A stretch of DNA of 37,820 bases, taken from positions 1-37,820 of the forward strand of contig JADGQR010000139.1 in the NCBI GenBank assembly GCA_017881685.1. Direction: 5' to 3'. The stretch is from Gemmatimonadaceae bacterium. Its GTDB lineage: Bacteria > Gemmatimonadota > Gemmatimonadetes > Gemmatimonadales > Gemmatimonadaceae. The first letter of the stretch is position 1; each line of letters begins with the position of its first letter. The translations under genes were made by a program, and so were the position numbers. The notes below the pieces were generated by a model. That model had not been told where the DNA came from. It searched no databases and worked only from the letters and a program-made list of their open reading frames with translations. Positions 8,572-15,403 of this stretch are shown here, one piece after another.

Positions 8572-10033
8572 GTCAGTCAGCGCAGCTCTTCGCGGACCGG
8601 CGCGCGATCCCGCAGAGACTTCATATCTGCGGCGTCGCGGGCGCGACTATGTCGTCTCCCTCTATGGAGCGTTGCGCGCGATAAAGCTCTATCCGGCCGA
8701 GCACACCGCGGTTCAGAAGACGCTCGAGGAGCTTTCGCAGCTCAGTGAAGAAATTCTCGATCGCGAGCGTGAGCTCGATCTGAGAATCTCGGGAGAGTTT
8801 CTCTTCCTGAATGCGACGCGGCTGAGGCTGGACCTGACCAACTATGCGAGCTTCGGCTACCTGCTTCGCCTTTGCAAAGCATCTGGAATCGGCTCCCTCA
8901 AGGTGTACGCCGGCGCATCGTCACGTGCCTGGCTCGTTTTTCTCTCGATGCTCGAAGAGCAGTCGGATGAATCTCCCGCAAACCGGCTGTACGAGATTAC
9001 GGAGCGTCTGTCGCAGACAGACATCAAGGACATCGAGGTCCTCCCGCCAATTGACGAAGACGATTCGGAATTCTCCGAGGAAGCGAAGAAGGCCGCGAGC
9101 CGCACGTACAACCAGTCAGTCGCCGTAACGAGGGAAGTGATCAACTCGGTGCGAATGGGACGCACACCGAGCATCAAGAAGATCAAGCGAGTGGTGCAGG
9201 GAATCGTCGACCAGATCCTGAACGAGGAAACATCTCTCATCGGCCTGACGGCAATCCGCGACTACGACGAGTACACGTTCACCCACAGTGTGAATGTCTG
9301 CATCTTCGCGGTCGCTTTGGGGCGCCGGCTTGGCTTGACGAAGATCCAGCTGTTTGATCTTGGGCTCTCTGCGCTGATGCACGACATCGGCAAAAGCCGC
9401 GTTCCACTCGGTTTCCTGCATAAGTCTGAAGAGCTGTCCGAAGACGAATGGATTCGCATCGCCGCACATCCATGGCTCGGCGTTCTGACTTTGTTTCAGC
9501 TCCGCGGCCAGCAGGAAGACGTCTCATACCGTGCGATGACTGTCGCGTACGAGCACCACATGAGAACCGACCTGAGCGGTTATCCGAAGCCGGTTCGACA
9601 GCGGTCGATGAGCATGACCAGCCGAATTGTCGCAGTGGTGGATGGTTACGATGCCGCCACCACGCGTCGCGTCTATCAGACAACTCCGTACACTCCTTCT
9701 GCCGTGCTCCAGGAGATGCGGGACAATCCAAAGCGAGGACTCGATCAGATTGTCGTCAAGGCGTTCATCAACCTCCTTGGCATCTATCCTGTCGGAACAC
9801 TCGTCGTACTCGATACGTTCGAGCTGGCCGTTGTCTATGCCGCGAATCCGCGCCCTGACGCGCTTTCGCGGCCTATCGTGAAGATCGTGAGCGACGCACA
9901 TGGAAACATGCTTCACCCTGCGCCCGAAGTGGACCTTGCGCAGGCAGACACCTTCGGCGAGTATCCTCGAACGATCATCAAAACGGCGGACCCCGGCAGA
10001 TATGGCATCAACGTTGGCGATTATTTCGTCTAA
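8564..10033 (+). CDS. Divergent HD-GYP phosphohydrolase-like protein
   Basis: HD-GYP domains hydrolyse cyclic di-GMP or related cyclic dinucleotides. The 489-residue product has an N-terminal domain (about 25-130) similar to that of the preceding HEAT protein: ALRAIKLYPAEHTAVQ and ELDLRISGEFLFLN. The HD-GYP core spans about 225-400. The metal ligands His241 (FTHSVNV), His273-Asp274 (MHDIGK), His302 (AHPWLG) and His331-His332 are present, as is SGYP at 338-341. The signature departs from consensus: HHE is HHM and the glycine before SGYP is Leu. Activity is therefore likely but not certain. The start is GTG. The 3' end overlaps trpA by 32 bases. Confidence 0.85.
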   Translation: MAESVSAALRGPARDPAETSYLRRRGRDYVVSLYGALRAIKLYPAEHTAVQKTLEELSQLSEEILDRERELDLRISGEFLFLNATRLRLDLTNYASFGYLLRLCKASGIGSLKVYAGASSRAWLVFLSMLEEQSDESPANRLYEITERLSQTDIKDIEVLPPIDEDDSEFSEEAKKAASRTYNQSVAVTREVINSVRMGRTPSIKKIKRVVQGIVDQILNEETSLIGLTAIRDYDEYTFTHSVNVCIFAVALGRRLGLTKIQLFDLGLSALMHDIGKSRVPLGFLHKSEELSEDEWIRIAAHPWLGVLTLFQLRGQQEDVSYRAMTVAYEHHMRTDLSGYPKPVRQRSMSMTSRIVAVVDGYDAATTRRVYQTTPYTPSAVLQEMRDNPKRGLDQIVVKAFINLLGIYPVGTLVVLDTFELAVVYAANPRPDALSRPIVKIVSDAHGNMLHPAPEVDLAQADTFGEYPRTIIKTADPGRYGINVGDYFV

Positions 10034-10799
10034 CAAAATCGATCAGAGGTTCGCGCTGCTCCGGGCAACCAGGCGCAAGGCTCTCGTCTGCTACGTGACT
10101 TCAGGTTACCCGTCGGAAGATCAATGTCTGGAGCTGTTGCGCGGACTCGAGACGGAAGGCGCCGATATCATCGAGATCGGCGTTCCATTCTCCGACCCGA
10201 TCGCTGACGGCCCTGTCATCCAGGACAGCTCCCAGAAGGCACTCGCAGCGGGAATGACGCTCGAGAAGACACTCGACATTGTGTCGCGTGCTGATCTCAC
10301 TGTGCCGGTCGTTTTGTTTACGTATCTGAATCCACTACTTGCCGCCGGACCTGACGTCCTCGAGCGGGCTTCCGCTGCCGGGGTTGATGGAATCCTGCTC
10401 ACCGATCTGCCCGTCGGTGCCGATCCTGACCGAGAGAAGTGGCTTGGCGATTCCGATCTTGCGTTCATCAGGCTCGTAGCGCCGACTACACCCGTCGACC
10501 GCATGCGGGAGATCGCACTCAACGGCTCGGGCTTCGTCTATCTGATCAGCAGACTTGGAGTGACTGGCGCACAGTCGTCGCTCGCGTCGGATCTTCGCGA
10601 AACGTCTGACAGGCTGCGCTCCGCGACCGATCTGCCGATCTGCGTTGGCTTCGGTATCTCGAACGGAGAGCAGGCCCGAGCTGCTGCATCGGCAGCGGAC
10701 GGCGTCGTTGTCGGAAGCGCTCTTGTCAAAGCCGCTGGCGAGAGTATCGACAAGGCTCTATCACTGACACGATCGCTCCGCACCGCTCTCGACAGCTAG
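10002..10799 (+). CDS. trpA: Tryptophan synthase alpha subunit
   Basis: TrpA splits indole-3-glycerol phosphate to indole, which tunnels to TrpB. With the ATG at 10002 the product has 265 residues, the normal family length; an earlier ATG at 9900 adds 34 non-family residues deep in the HD-GYP gene. The catalytic glutamate and aspartate are in IIEIGVPFSDPIADGPVIQ. Phosphate-binding loops include LISRLGVTGAQ, CVGFGISNGEQ and GVVVGSALV. The gene overlaps the HD-GYP gene by 32 bases and is followed 3 bases later by folB, so the cluster continues into folate genes. Confidence 0.96.
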   Translation: MASTLAIISSNKIDQRFALLRATRRKALVCYVTSGYPSEDQCLELLRGLETEGADIIEIGVPFSDPIADGPVIQDSSQKALAAGMTLEKTLDIVSRADLTVPVVLFTYLNPLLAAGPDVLERASAAGVDGILLTDLPVGADPDREKWLGDSDLAFIRLVAPTTPVDRMREIALNGSGFVYLISRLGVTGAQSSLASDLRETSDRLRSATDLPICVGFGISNGEQARAAASAADGVVVGSALVKAAGESIDKALSLTRSLRTALDS

Positions 10800-10802
10800 G
10801 CA

Positions 10803-11168
10803 ATGGCGTTCACATTCGTCGTAAAGCTCGAGGCGATGAGGTTTCACGCCCACATCGGAGTGTTGCCACACGAGGCGGAGTACGCACAGCCAATCGAGAT
10901 CGATGTCTCGGCCTGGGTGTCGCGCGACGAAAATGCGCACGGGGCCGAAGGAGTACTCGACTATCGTCGAGTCTATGGCCTTGTCTCGGCGATCGTCTCG
11001 AACGGCCATATTCAGTATCTCGAAGATCTGACCGCGGCGGTTGCCGATCAGACGCTGGCGCTCGACGGCGTACAAAAGGTGCTGGTCAATGCCAGAAAAC
11101 CGCAGGTCGCCCTGTCGGGGCCGCTTGCCTTTGCTCAAGTAACACTGGAGCGGGCGAGGGATGAGTAA
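10803..11168 (+). CDS. folB: Dihydroneopterin aldolase
   Basis: FolB converts 7,8-dihydroneopterin to 6-hydroxymethyl-dihydropterin in folate synthesis. The 121-residue product has the family's RFHAHIGVLPHEAEYAQPIEID, the LDYRRVYGLV segment and EDLTAAVAD with the conserved glutamate. The catalytic lysine is in VLVNARKPQV. Length is normal. The ATG lies 3 bases after trpA. The stop region overlaps the folK ATG by 8 bases, matching the usual folB-folK pairing. Confidence 0.92.
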   Translation: MAFTFVVKLEAMRFHAHIGVLPHEAEYAQPIEIDVSAWVSRDENAHGAEGVLDYRRVYGLVSAIVSNGHIQYLEDLTAAVADQTLALDGVQKVLVNARKPQVALSGPLAFAQVTLERARDE

Positions 11169-11577
11169 CGTTGCCTACGTCGCGCTCGGCTCCAATCTTG
11201 GCGATCGGGACGCAGCACTCTCCCGGGCTCGCAAGGCACTCAGTGAGATCAACGGAGTCCGTATACTTCGGGCGACCGAAATCGAGGAGACCGAGCCGAT
11301 CGGATCGGTCAGGCAGGGGAAGTTTCTGAACCAGATGGTCGCCATCTCAACGGAGCTGTCTCCGCGGGCACTGCTGGCAGCGTTGCACCGAATCGAGCGG
11401 GCGGCAGGAAGGGTACGTACTGTTCGCTGGGGTCCGCGAACGCTCGATATGGATATAGTATTGATCGAAGGCGTCGAGGTTTCCGACGATGCTCTGACAG
11501 TTCCACATCCGGAGCTGCCTAACAGAGATTTCTGGCTTCGTCAGCTCGATGAGCTGAGAGGTGTTTCGGATGGCTGA
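11161..11577 (+). CDS. folK: 6-hydroxymethyl-7,8-dihydropterin pyrophosphokinase
   Basis: FolK pyrophosphorylates the FolB product using ATP. The 138-residue product shows YVALGSNLGDRDAAL, the ETEPIGSVRQGKFLNQ loop, the signature RWGPRTLDMDIVL with the two metal-binding aspartates, and VPHPELPNRDF. It is slightly short but complete. folP is not nearby. The end overlaps panB by 8 bases. Confidence 0.95.
   Translation: MSNVAYVALGSNLGDRDAALSRARKALSEINGVRILRATEIEETEPIGSVRQGKFLNQMVAISTELSPRALLAALHRIERAAGRVRTVRWGPRTLDMDIVLIEGVEVSDDALTVPHPELPNRDFWLRQLDELRGVSDG
11556..11561 (+). promoter_or_regulatory. panB: Ribosome binding site that selects the panB start
   Basis: GAGAGG lies 8 bases before the ATG at 11570. 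The competing in-frame GTG at 11561 overlaps this sequence, so the ATG is preferred. Confidence 0.6.
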
Positions 11578-12388
11578 AGAGGAAGTTGCGCAGCGTCGAG
11601 TGACCATCAGGGACATCGGCAAGCTCAAGAAGGACGGTAAGAAGCTTGTTGTAGTCACTGCTTATGACGTGCTTTTCGCGAGACTCGTCGACGCGGCCGG
11701 CGTCGACATAGTTCTCGTCGGCGATTCACTCGGCAACGTGATCAACGGTTTCGACTCGACAATTCGAGTGACCGTCGAGCAAATGGTCTACCACGGAGCA
11801 GCGGTGCGACGGGGAGTGCGCCGCGCGCTCGTCGTGGTGGACATGCCGTTTCTCTCGTATCAGGCAAGCGAGGAGTCGGCAGTGCTGAACTGCGGTCACG
11901 TCCTGCAGCAGACGGGCGCCGATGCCGTGAAGGTCGAGGGTGGAAGTGAGGACATCGTCAGGACTGTTGCAAAGCTGACGAAGGTCGGCATTCCAATCTT
12001 CGCACACCTCGGATTCACTCCGCAGTCGGTGCGGACTCTCGGAATGAGAGTGCAGGGACGCGAGAAATCTGAAGCAGACAGAATGGTCGACGAGGCGAAG
12101 GCGCTGGAAGATGCAGGTGCGTTCGCGCTCGTTCTCGAATTGATTCCATCGGAGCTCGCTCAGCGGATAACTGCGGAGCTGTCGATTCCAACCATTGGAA
12201 TCGGAGCCGGACCTCATTGCGACGGACAGGTTCTCGTGCTGCCCGATCTGCTTGGCCTGAATGAAGGCTTTTCTCCCAAATTCCTCAAGAAATACGCTGA
12301 TCTCGCGACTACCGTGAAGGACGCGGTCAGCGCTTTTGGCGAAGACGTGAGATCCGGCGGATATCCGGATGCAGAGCACAGCAACTGA
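11570..12388 (+). CDS. panB: 3-methyl-2-oxobutanoate hydroxymethyltransferase
   Basis: PanB makes ketopantoate from alpha-ketoisovalerate and methylene-tetrahydrofolate, the first pantothenate step. The 272-residue product has VVTAYDVLFARLVDAAGVD, the metal-binding VGDSLGNVINGF, VVVDMPFLSYQ, VKVEGG and the catalytic glutamate region LELIPSELAQRI, then TIGIGAGPHCDGQVLV. Its one-carbon donor links it functionally to the folate genes just upstream. It ends one base before the preferred panC start. Confidence 0.96.
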   Translation: MAEEEVAQRRVTIRDIGKLKKDGKKLVVVTAYDVLFARLVDAAGVDIVLVGDSLGNVINGFDSTIRVTVEQMVYHGAAVRRGVRRALVVVDMPFLSYQASEESAVLNCGHVLQQTGADAVKVEGGSEDIVRTVAKLTKVGIPIFAHLGFTPQSVRTLGMRVQGREKSEADRMVDEAKALEDAGAFALVLELIPSELAQRITAELSIPTIGIGAGPHCDGQVLVLPDLLGLNEGFSPKFLKKYADLATTVKDAVSAFGEDVRSGGYPDAEHSN

Positions 12389-12389
12389 C

Positions 12390-13247
12390 ATGATCGTAGT
12401 GAACACTATCGCCGCGGTTAGAGAGGCCGTGGCGAAGTTTCGCGCGTCCGGGTCGACGATTGGATTCGTTCCGACAATGGGCGCGTTGCACGCCGGCCAC
12501 ATCAGTCTCGTCAAGTGGTCCAGGCGTGAAGCGGACGTAACCGTGATGAGCATCTTCGTCAATCCGCTTCAATTCGGACCGAACGAAGATCTGTCACGTT
12601 ATCCGCGGCCTGTCGAGAACGACGAAGCGATGGCGAGGGAGGCCGGCGTCGATATTCTCTTTCGCCCAGAAGTGAAGGAGATGTATCCGAGCGAGCGTGA
12701 AATCACAGTAACAGCCGCGGCTGTCGCCGAGTTATGGGAAGGGTCCAGCAGACCCGGTCACTTCGACGGCGTGCTCACGGTCGTCGCGAAGCTCTTCAAC
12801 ATCGTTCAGCCTGACGTTGCCATCTTCGGACGCAAGGATCTCCAGCAGGCCGTTCTCGTTCAGGCCATGGTTCACGACCTCGACATGCCGCTCAAGGTGA
12901 TCGTCGCACCCATCGTGCGCGAACGGGACGGTCTCGCGCTTTCCAGCCGTAACAGGTATCTGAGCGAGACAGACCGGAAAGCGGCACTCTCTCTCAATCG
13001 GGCGCTCAAGGAGGTTCGCAGAGCTTTTGCACGAGGCGAGCGAAATACCACTGCGCTCGAGAATGCCGGCCTGGCAGTTCTCGAGCACGAGACGCCAGTG
13101 AAGACTGATTACTTCGCAGTCGTAAACGGATCGACACTCATGCGCGAGCGTATGGCAACGGAAAAGTCAGCAGCAATCGTGGCCGTGCATCTTGGCTCGA
13201 CGCGGCTCATCGACAACAGGTTCCTTGGCGGAGACGATGAAGACTGA
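12390..13247 (+). CDS. panC: Pantothenate synthetase
   Basis: PanC ligates pantoate and beta-alanine through a pantoyl-adenylate. The 285-residue product has the nucleotide-binding FVPTMGALHAGHISLV with its HxGH-type motif, FVNPLQFGPNEDLSRYPR, IFGRKDLQQ and the KMSKS-like loop LALSSRNRYLS. The ATG at 12390 gives the usual N-terminus; an in-frame ATG at 12369 adds 7 residues and overlaps panB. The 3' end overlaps the YqeK-like gene by 11 bases. No panD is visible. Confidence 0.95.
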   Translation: MIVVNTIAAVREAVAKFRASGSTIGFVPTMGALHAGHISLVKWSRREADVTVMSIFVNPLQFGPNEDLSRYPRPVENDEAMAREAGVDILFRPEVKEMYPSEREITVTAAAVAELWEGSSRPGHFDGVLTVVAKLFNIVQPDVAIFGRKDLQQAVLVQAMVHDLDMPLKVIVAPIVRERDGLALSSRNRYLSETDRKAALSLNRALKEVRRAFARGERNTTALENAGLAVLEHETPVKTDYFAVVNGSTLMRERMATEKSAAIVAVHLGSTRLIDNRFLGGDDED

Positions 13248-13779
13248 CGCCAGCGGAATGCCGGTCTGGGCATGCGTCGGAAAAAAGCGACTCGATCACA
13301 TAGCGCGCGTGACATCGCTGCTGCGAGCATGGGCTGCAGCGATGCGTCTGTCTACTGAAGAAGCGAATGCGTGGACTGATGCTGGAGTCTGGCATGATGC
13401 GCTTCGCGACGCTCCGGAAGAACAGTTGCGCAAGATCACCGGCGACATGACGACTCCGGCCGAGCTGCTGCATGGTCCGGCGGCTGCAGCTCGATTGGCC
13501 ATGGATGGAGAGAAGCGACAAGGAGTTCTCGACGCCATCAGGTACCACACCGTCGGCTCTCCGAAGTGGGATCGCACGGGAAAGGCGTTGTACATGGCCG
13601 ACTATCTGGAGCCCGGGCGAAAATTCTCACGCGAGGATCGCAACTTTCTCGCTGCACAGGTTCCGACGTCGTTCGATGCAGTGTTCAGACAGGTGGTTCG
13701 ATTCCGCCTCGACTGGTCCGTGCGCGAAGGTCTTCACATTTTCCCGGAAACCGTCGCGCTCTGGAATAACCTTCGGTGA
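13237..13779 (+). CDS. YqeK-like HD-domain hydrolase
   Basis: The 180-residue product carries an HD metal-binding core: DHIARV, then WHDALRD, LLHGPAAA, and YHTVGSPKWDRTGKALYMAD followed by LEPGRKF. The last segment resembles the YqeK signature (HTxG...ADxIEPxRxF). Known YqeK proteins hydrolyse diadenosine tetraphosphate symmetrically. The product here is probably a cytosolic dinucleoside polyphosphatase, but it could act on another nucleotide. It starts at an ATG inside panC and its end overlaps the next start as GTGA. YqeK often sits next to nadD; here the upstream neighbour is panC, another adenylyl-transferring HxGH enzyme. Confidence 0.78.
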   Translation: MKTDASGMPVWACVGKKRLDHIARVTSLLRAWAAAMRLSTEEANAWTDAGVWHDALRDAPEEQLRKITGDMTTPAELLHGPAAAARLAMDGEKRQGVLDAIRYHTVGSPKWDRTGKALYMADYLEPGRKFSREDRNFLAAQVPTSFDAVFRQVVRFRLDWSVREGLHIFPETVALWNNLR

Positions 13780-14204
13780 AAATCGGCAGGTGGATTCTTC
13801 TCGCGCTGATTCTTGGCGGCGCGGGATTCTACGCGTTGCGACACTATCGACCAAGGAAGGCAGCTGTGGCTGCGACAACTGTCGTCGCGCCAAATGCCAG
13901 AGCTCCGCAGGGCGTGCGAATCAAGGTCGAGGTGCTGAACGCAACGAGCACGAAAGGCCTCGCTCGCAAGGCAACTACATACTTGAGAGACCGCGGCTTC
14001 GACGTGGTCGAAGTTGGCACTTCGCGAGAGCAGCTCGCAAAGACGGTCGTGCTCGACCGGTCACATCATGCGGGCTGGGCGAACCTGGTCGCCGCCGCAT
14101 TCGGAGCAGAGATGCAGGAGAAGCCGGACAGTCTCCGGTTTCTCGACGTAACCGTGTTAGTTGGCGCCGACTGGCGTCCGCCGCCGCTCCCTTTCGACCC
14201 GTAG
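13776..14204 (+). CDS. Membrane-anchored LytR_C domain protein
   Basis: The 142-residue product starts at GTG. A basic N-terminus and one hydrophobic segment (IGRWILLALILGGAGFYAL, residues 3-21) should anchor it, with the rest outside the cytoplasm. Residues about 48-135 match the LytR_C fold, with IKVEVLNATSTKGLARKA near the start and FLDVTVLVGADW at the end. LytR_C domains usually follow an LCP (LytR-CpsA-Psr) ligase domain. No LCP domain is present here, so this is a stand-alone version. Its last 48 bases overlap the 3' end of rlmN on the other strand. Function is unknown; a cell-envelope role is inferred. Confidence 0.75.
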   Translation: MKIGRWILLALILGGAGFYALRHYRPRKAAVAATTVVAPNARAPQGVRIKVEVLNATSTKGLARKATTYLRDRGFDVVEVGTSREQLAKTVVLDRSHHAGWANLVAAAFGAEMQEKPDSLRFLDVTVLVGADWRPPPLPFDP

Positions 14205-15233
14205 CTGGCCACACGCCGCGGCGATGTCCTTGCCGCGGCTTTTTCTTATGGCGACTTCGACTCCGCGCTCGCGAATATTTCTGGCGAATGCGGCGATCTG
14301 CTGAGGAGTAGCTGCTGTAAAATCTCCTGCGCCGCCGGCATGGAGCGGAATGAGATTCACGAACGCCTTGCACTCACGCGCGAGCTCGGCAAGCTGTCGC
14401 GCGTGCTCGGGAAGGTCGTTCACACCGTGAAGCATCACATACTCGAACGTCACGCGGCGGTCGAACGCTTTAGCTGCTTCGATCACATCGGCGAGCGGAT
14501 ACTTCGTATTGATCGGCATCATCGTCGCGCGAAGCGCATCTGTCGGCGCATGAACCGAGATCGCCAACCGGAACTGCTCCTTCCGCTGACCAAGGGCGAT
14601 GATTCCCGGCAGAACTCCGACTGTCGAAACGGTGATGTGACGCGCGCCGATCCCGAATCCGTTATCGTCATTCAATACCGTGAGCGTCGGGTCGACGGCC
14701 TTCCAGTTCATGAGCGGCTCACCCATTCCCATGAACACGATGTTCGTCGGCTTCCTGCCCGTCAGCAGAATCGTCTCTCGCACCTGTCCCGCGATCTCGA
14801 ACATTCTCAGGTTTCGCGAGAAACCCATCGCGCCGGTCGCGCAGAACGAGCACTGAAGCGCGCAGCCGGCCTGAGATGAAATGCAAAGCGTGAGGCGCGA
14901 TCCGTCCGGAATCGCAACTGTTTCGATGTGCTCACCGTCGCGGAGACGGAAAAGAAACTTTTCAGTTCCGTCGGAGGAGAGCTGGCGTGCTGCCAGAGCG
15001 AGGCGCGGGATCTCGAAGTGCTCATCGAGAAGGCGTCTGAAGACGATCGGAAGCTCGACCATCGCTTCGAAGTCGGCGCGCGGAGCCTTCCAGAGATGCT
15101 GAAGCACCTGAACGGCACGAAACGACCGCTCGCCATTCTGCTCGGCAAAGCGCCGCAGAACCGCCTCGGCATCCGCCGGCAGCATGTCGAGAAGATTCGT
15201 TTTCGCGGGAGTCCAGCCGAGGGGCGCTGTCAC
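14157..15233 (-). CDS. rlmN: Dual-specificity 23S rRNA/tRNA adenine-C2 methyltransferase RlmN
   Basis: RlmN is a radical-SAM enzyme that methylates A2503 of 23S rRNA and A37 of some tRNAs. The 358-residue product has the cluster motif CALQCSFC, followed by ATGAMGFSRN. It also has NIVFMGMGEPLMNW, ITVSTVGVLPGI, LAISVHAPTD, YVMLHGVND, and the second catalytic cysteine in AAACGQLR near the C-terminus. Start: GTG at 15233 has GGAAGGAG 8 bases upstream and is chosen over TTG at 15254 and GTG at 15251. It converges on and overlaps the LytR_C gene. Confidence 0.96.
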   Translation of the reverse strand: MTAPLGWTPAKTNLLDMLPADAEAVLRRFAEQNGERSFRAVQVLQHLWKAPRADFEAMVELPIVFRRLLDEHFEIPRLALAARQLSSDGTEKFLFRLRDGEHIETVAIPDGSRLTLCISSQAGCALQCSFCATGAMGFSRNLRMFEIAGQVRETILLTGRKPTNIVFMGMGEPLMNWKAVDPTLTVLNDDNGFGIGARHITVSTVGVLPGIIALGQRKEQFRLAISVHAPTDALRATMMPINTKYPLADVIEAAKAFDRRVTFEYVMLHGVNDLPEHARQLAELARECKAFVNLIPLHAGGAGDFTAATPQQIAAFARNIRERGVEVAIRKSRGKDIAAACGQLRVERERRRTPVGAN

Positions 15234-15241
15234 GTGCCGCG

Positions 15242-15249
15242 CTCCTTCC
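15242..15249 (-). promoter_or_regulatory. rlmN: Ribosome binding site that selects the rlmN start
   Basis: GGAAGGAG on the minus strand lies 8 bases before the GTG at 15233. It is one of the best Shine-Dalgarno sequences in the window and argues against the TTG and GTG codons further upstream. Confidence 0.7.
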
Positions 15250-15403
15250 ACCAAATGTATGTCACAACTAAGTTTAACCGGTTCAGACCCCTAACTCGAC
15301 CCAGCCCCAGTCACATTCTCGGCAACTTCATTTTTTCAGCACTTCGCCCGTCTGTTGAGGCCCGCGGCACCCCGCCTGGCGACGTGTACCCAAGGCTCCG
15401 CAA
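15250..15403. other. Divergent rlmN/aspS intergenic region
   Basis: The stretch should hold the promoters of rlmN and of the long aspS run. A perfect 8-base palindrome AACCGGTT lies at 15276-15283. On the minus strand TAAACT (15276-15271) could be a -10 box, but no convincing -35 was found. No RNA gene, T-box element or terminator was recognised. Confidence 0.4.

Noticed and set aside
15250-15403. T-box or tRNA-like element before aspS
   Set aside because: No specifier-loop, AG-box or T-box bulge sequence and no antiterminator/terminator pair could be found.
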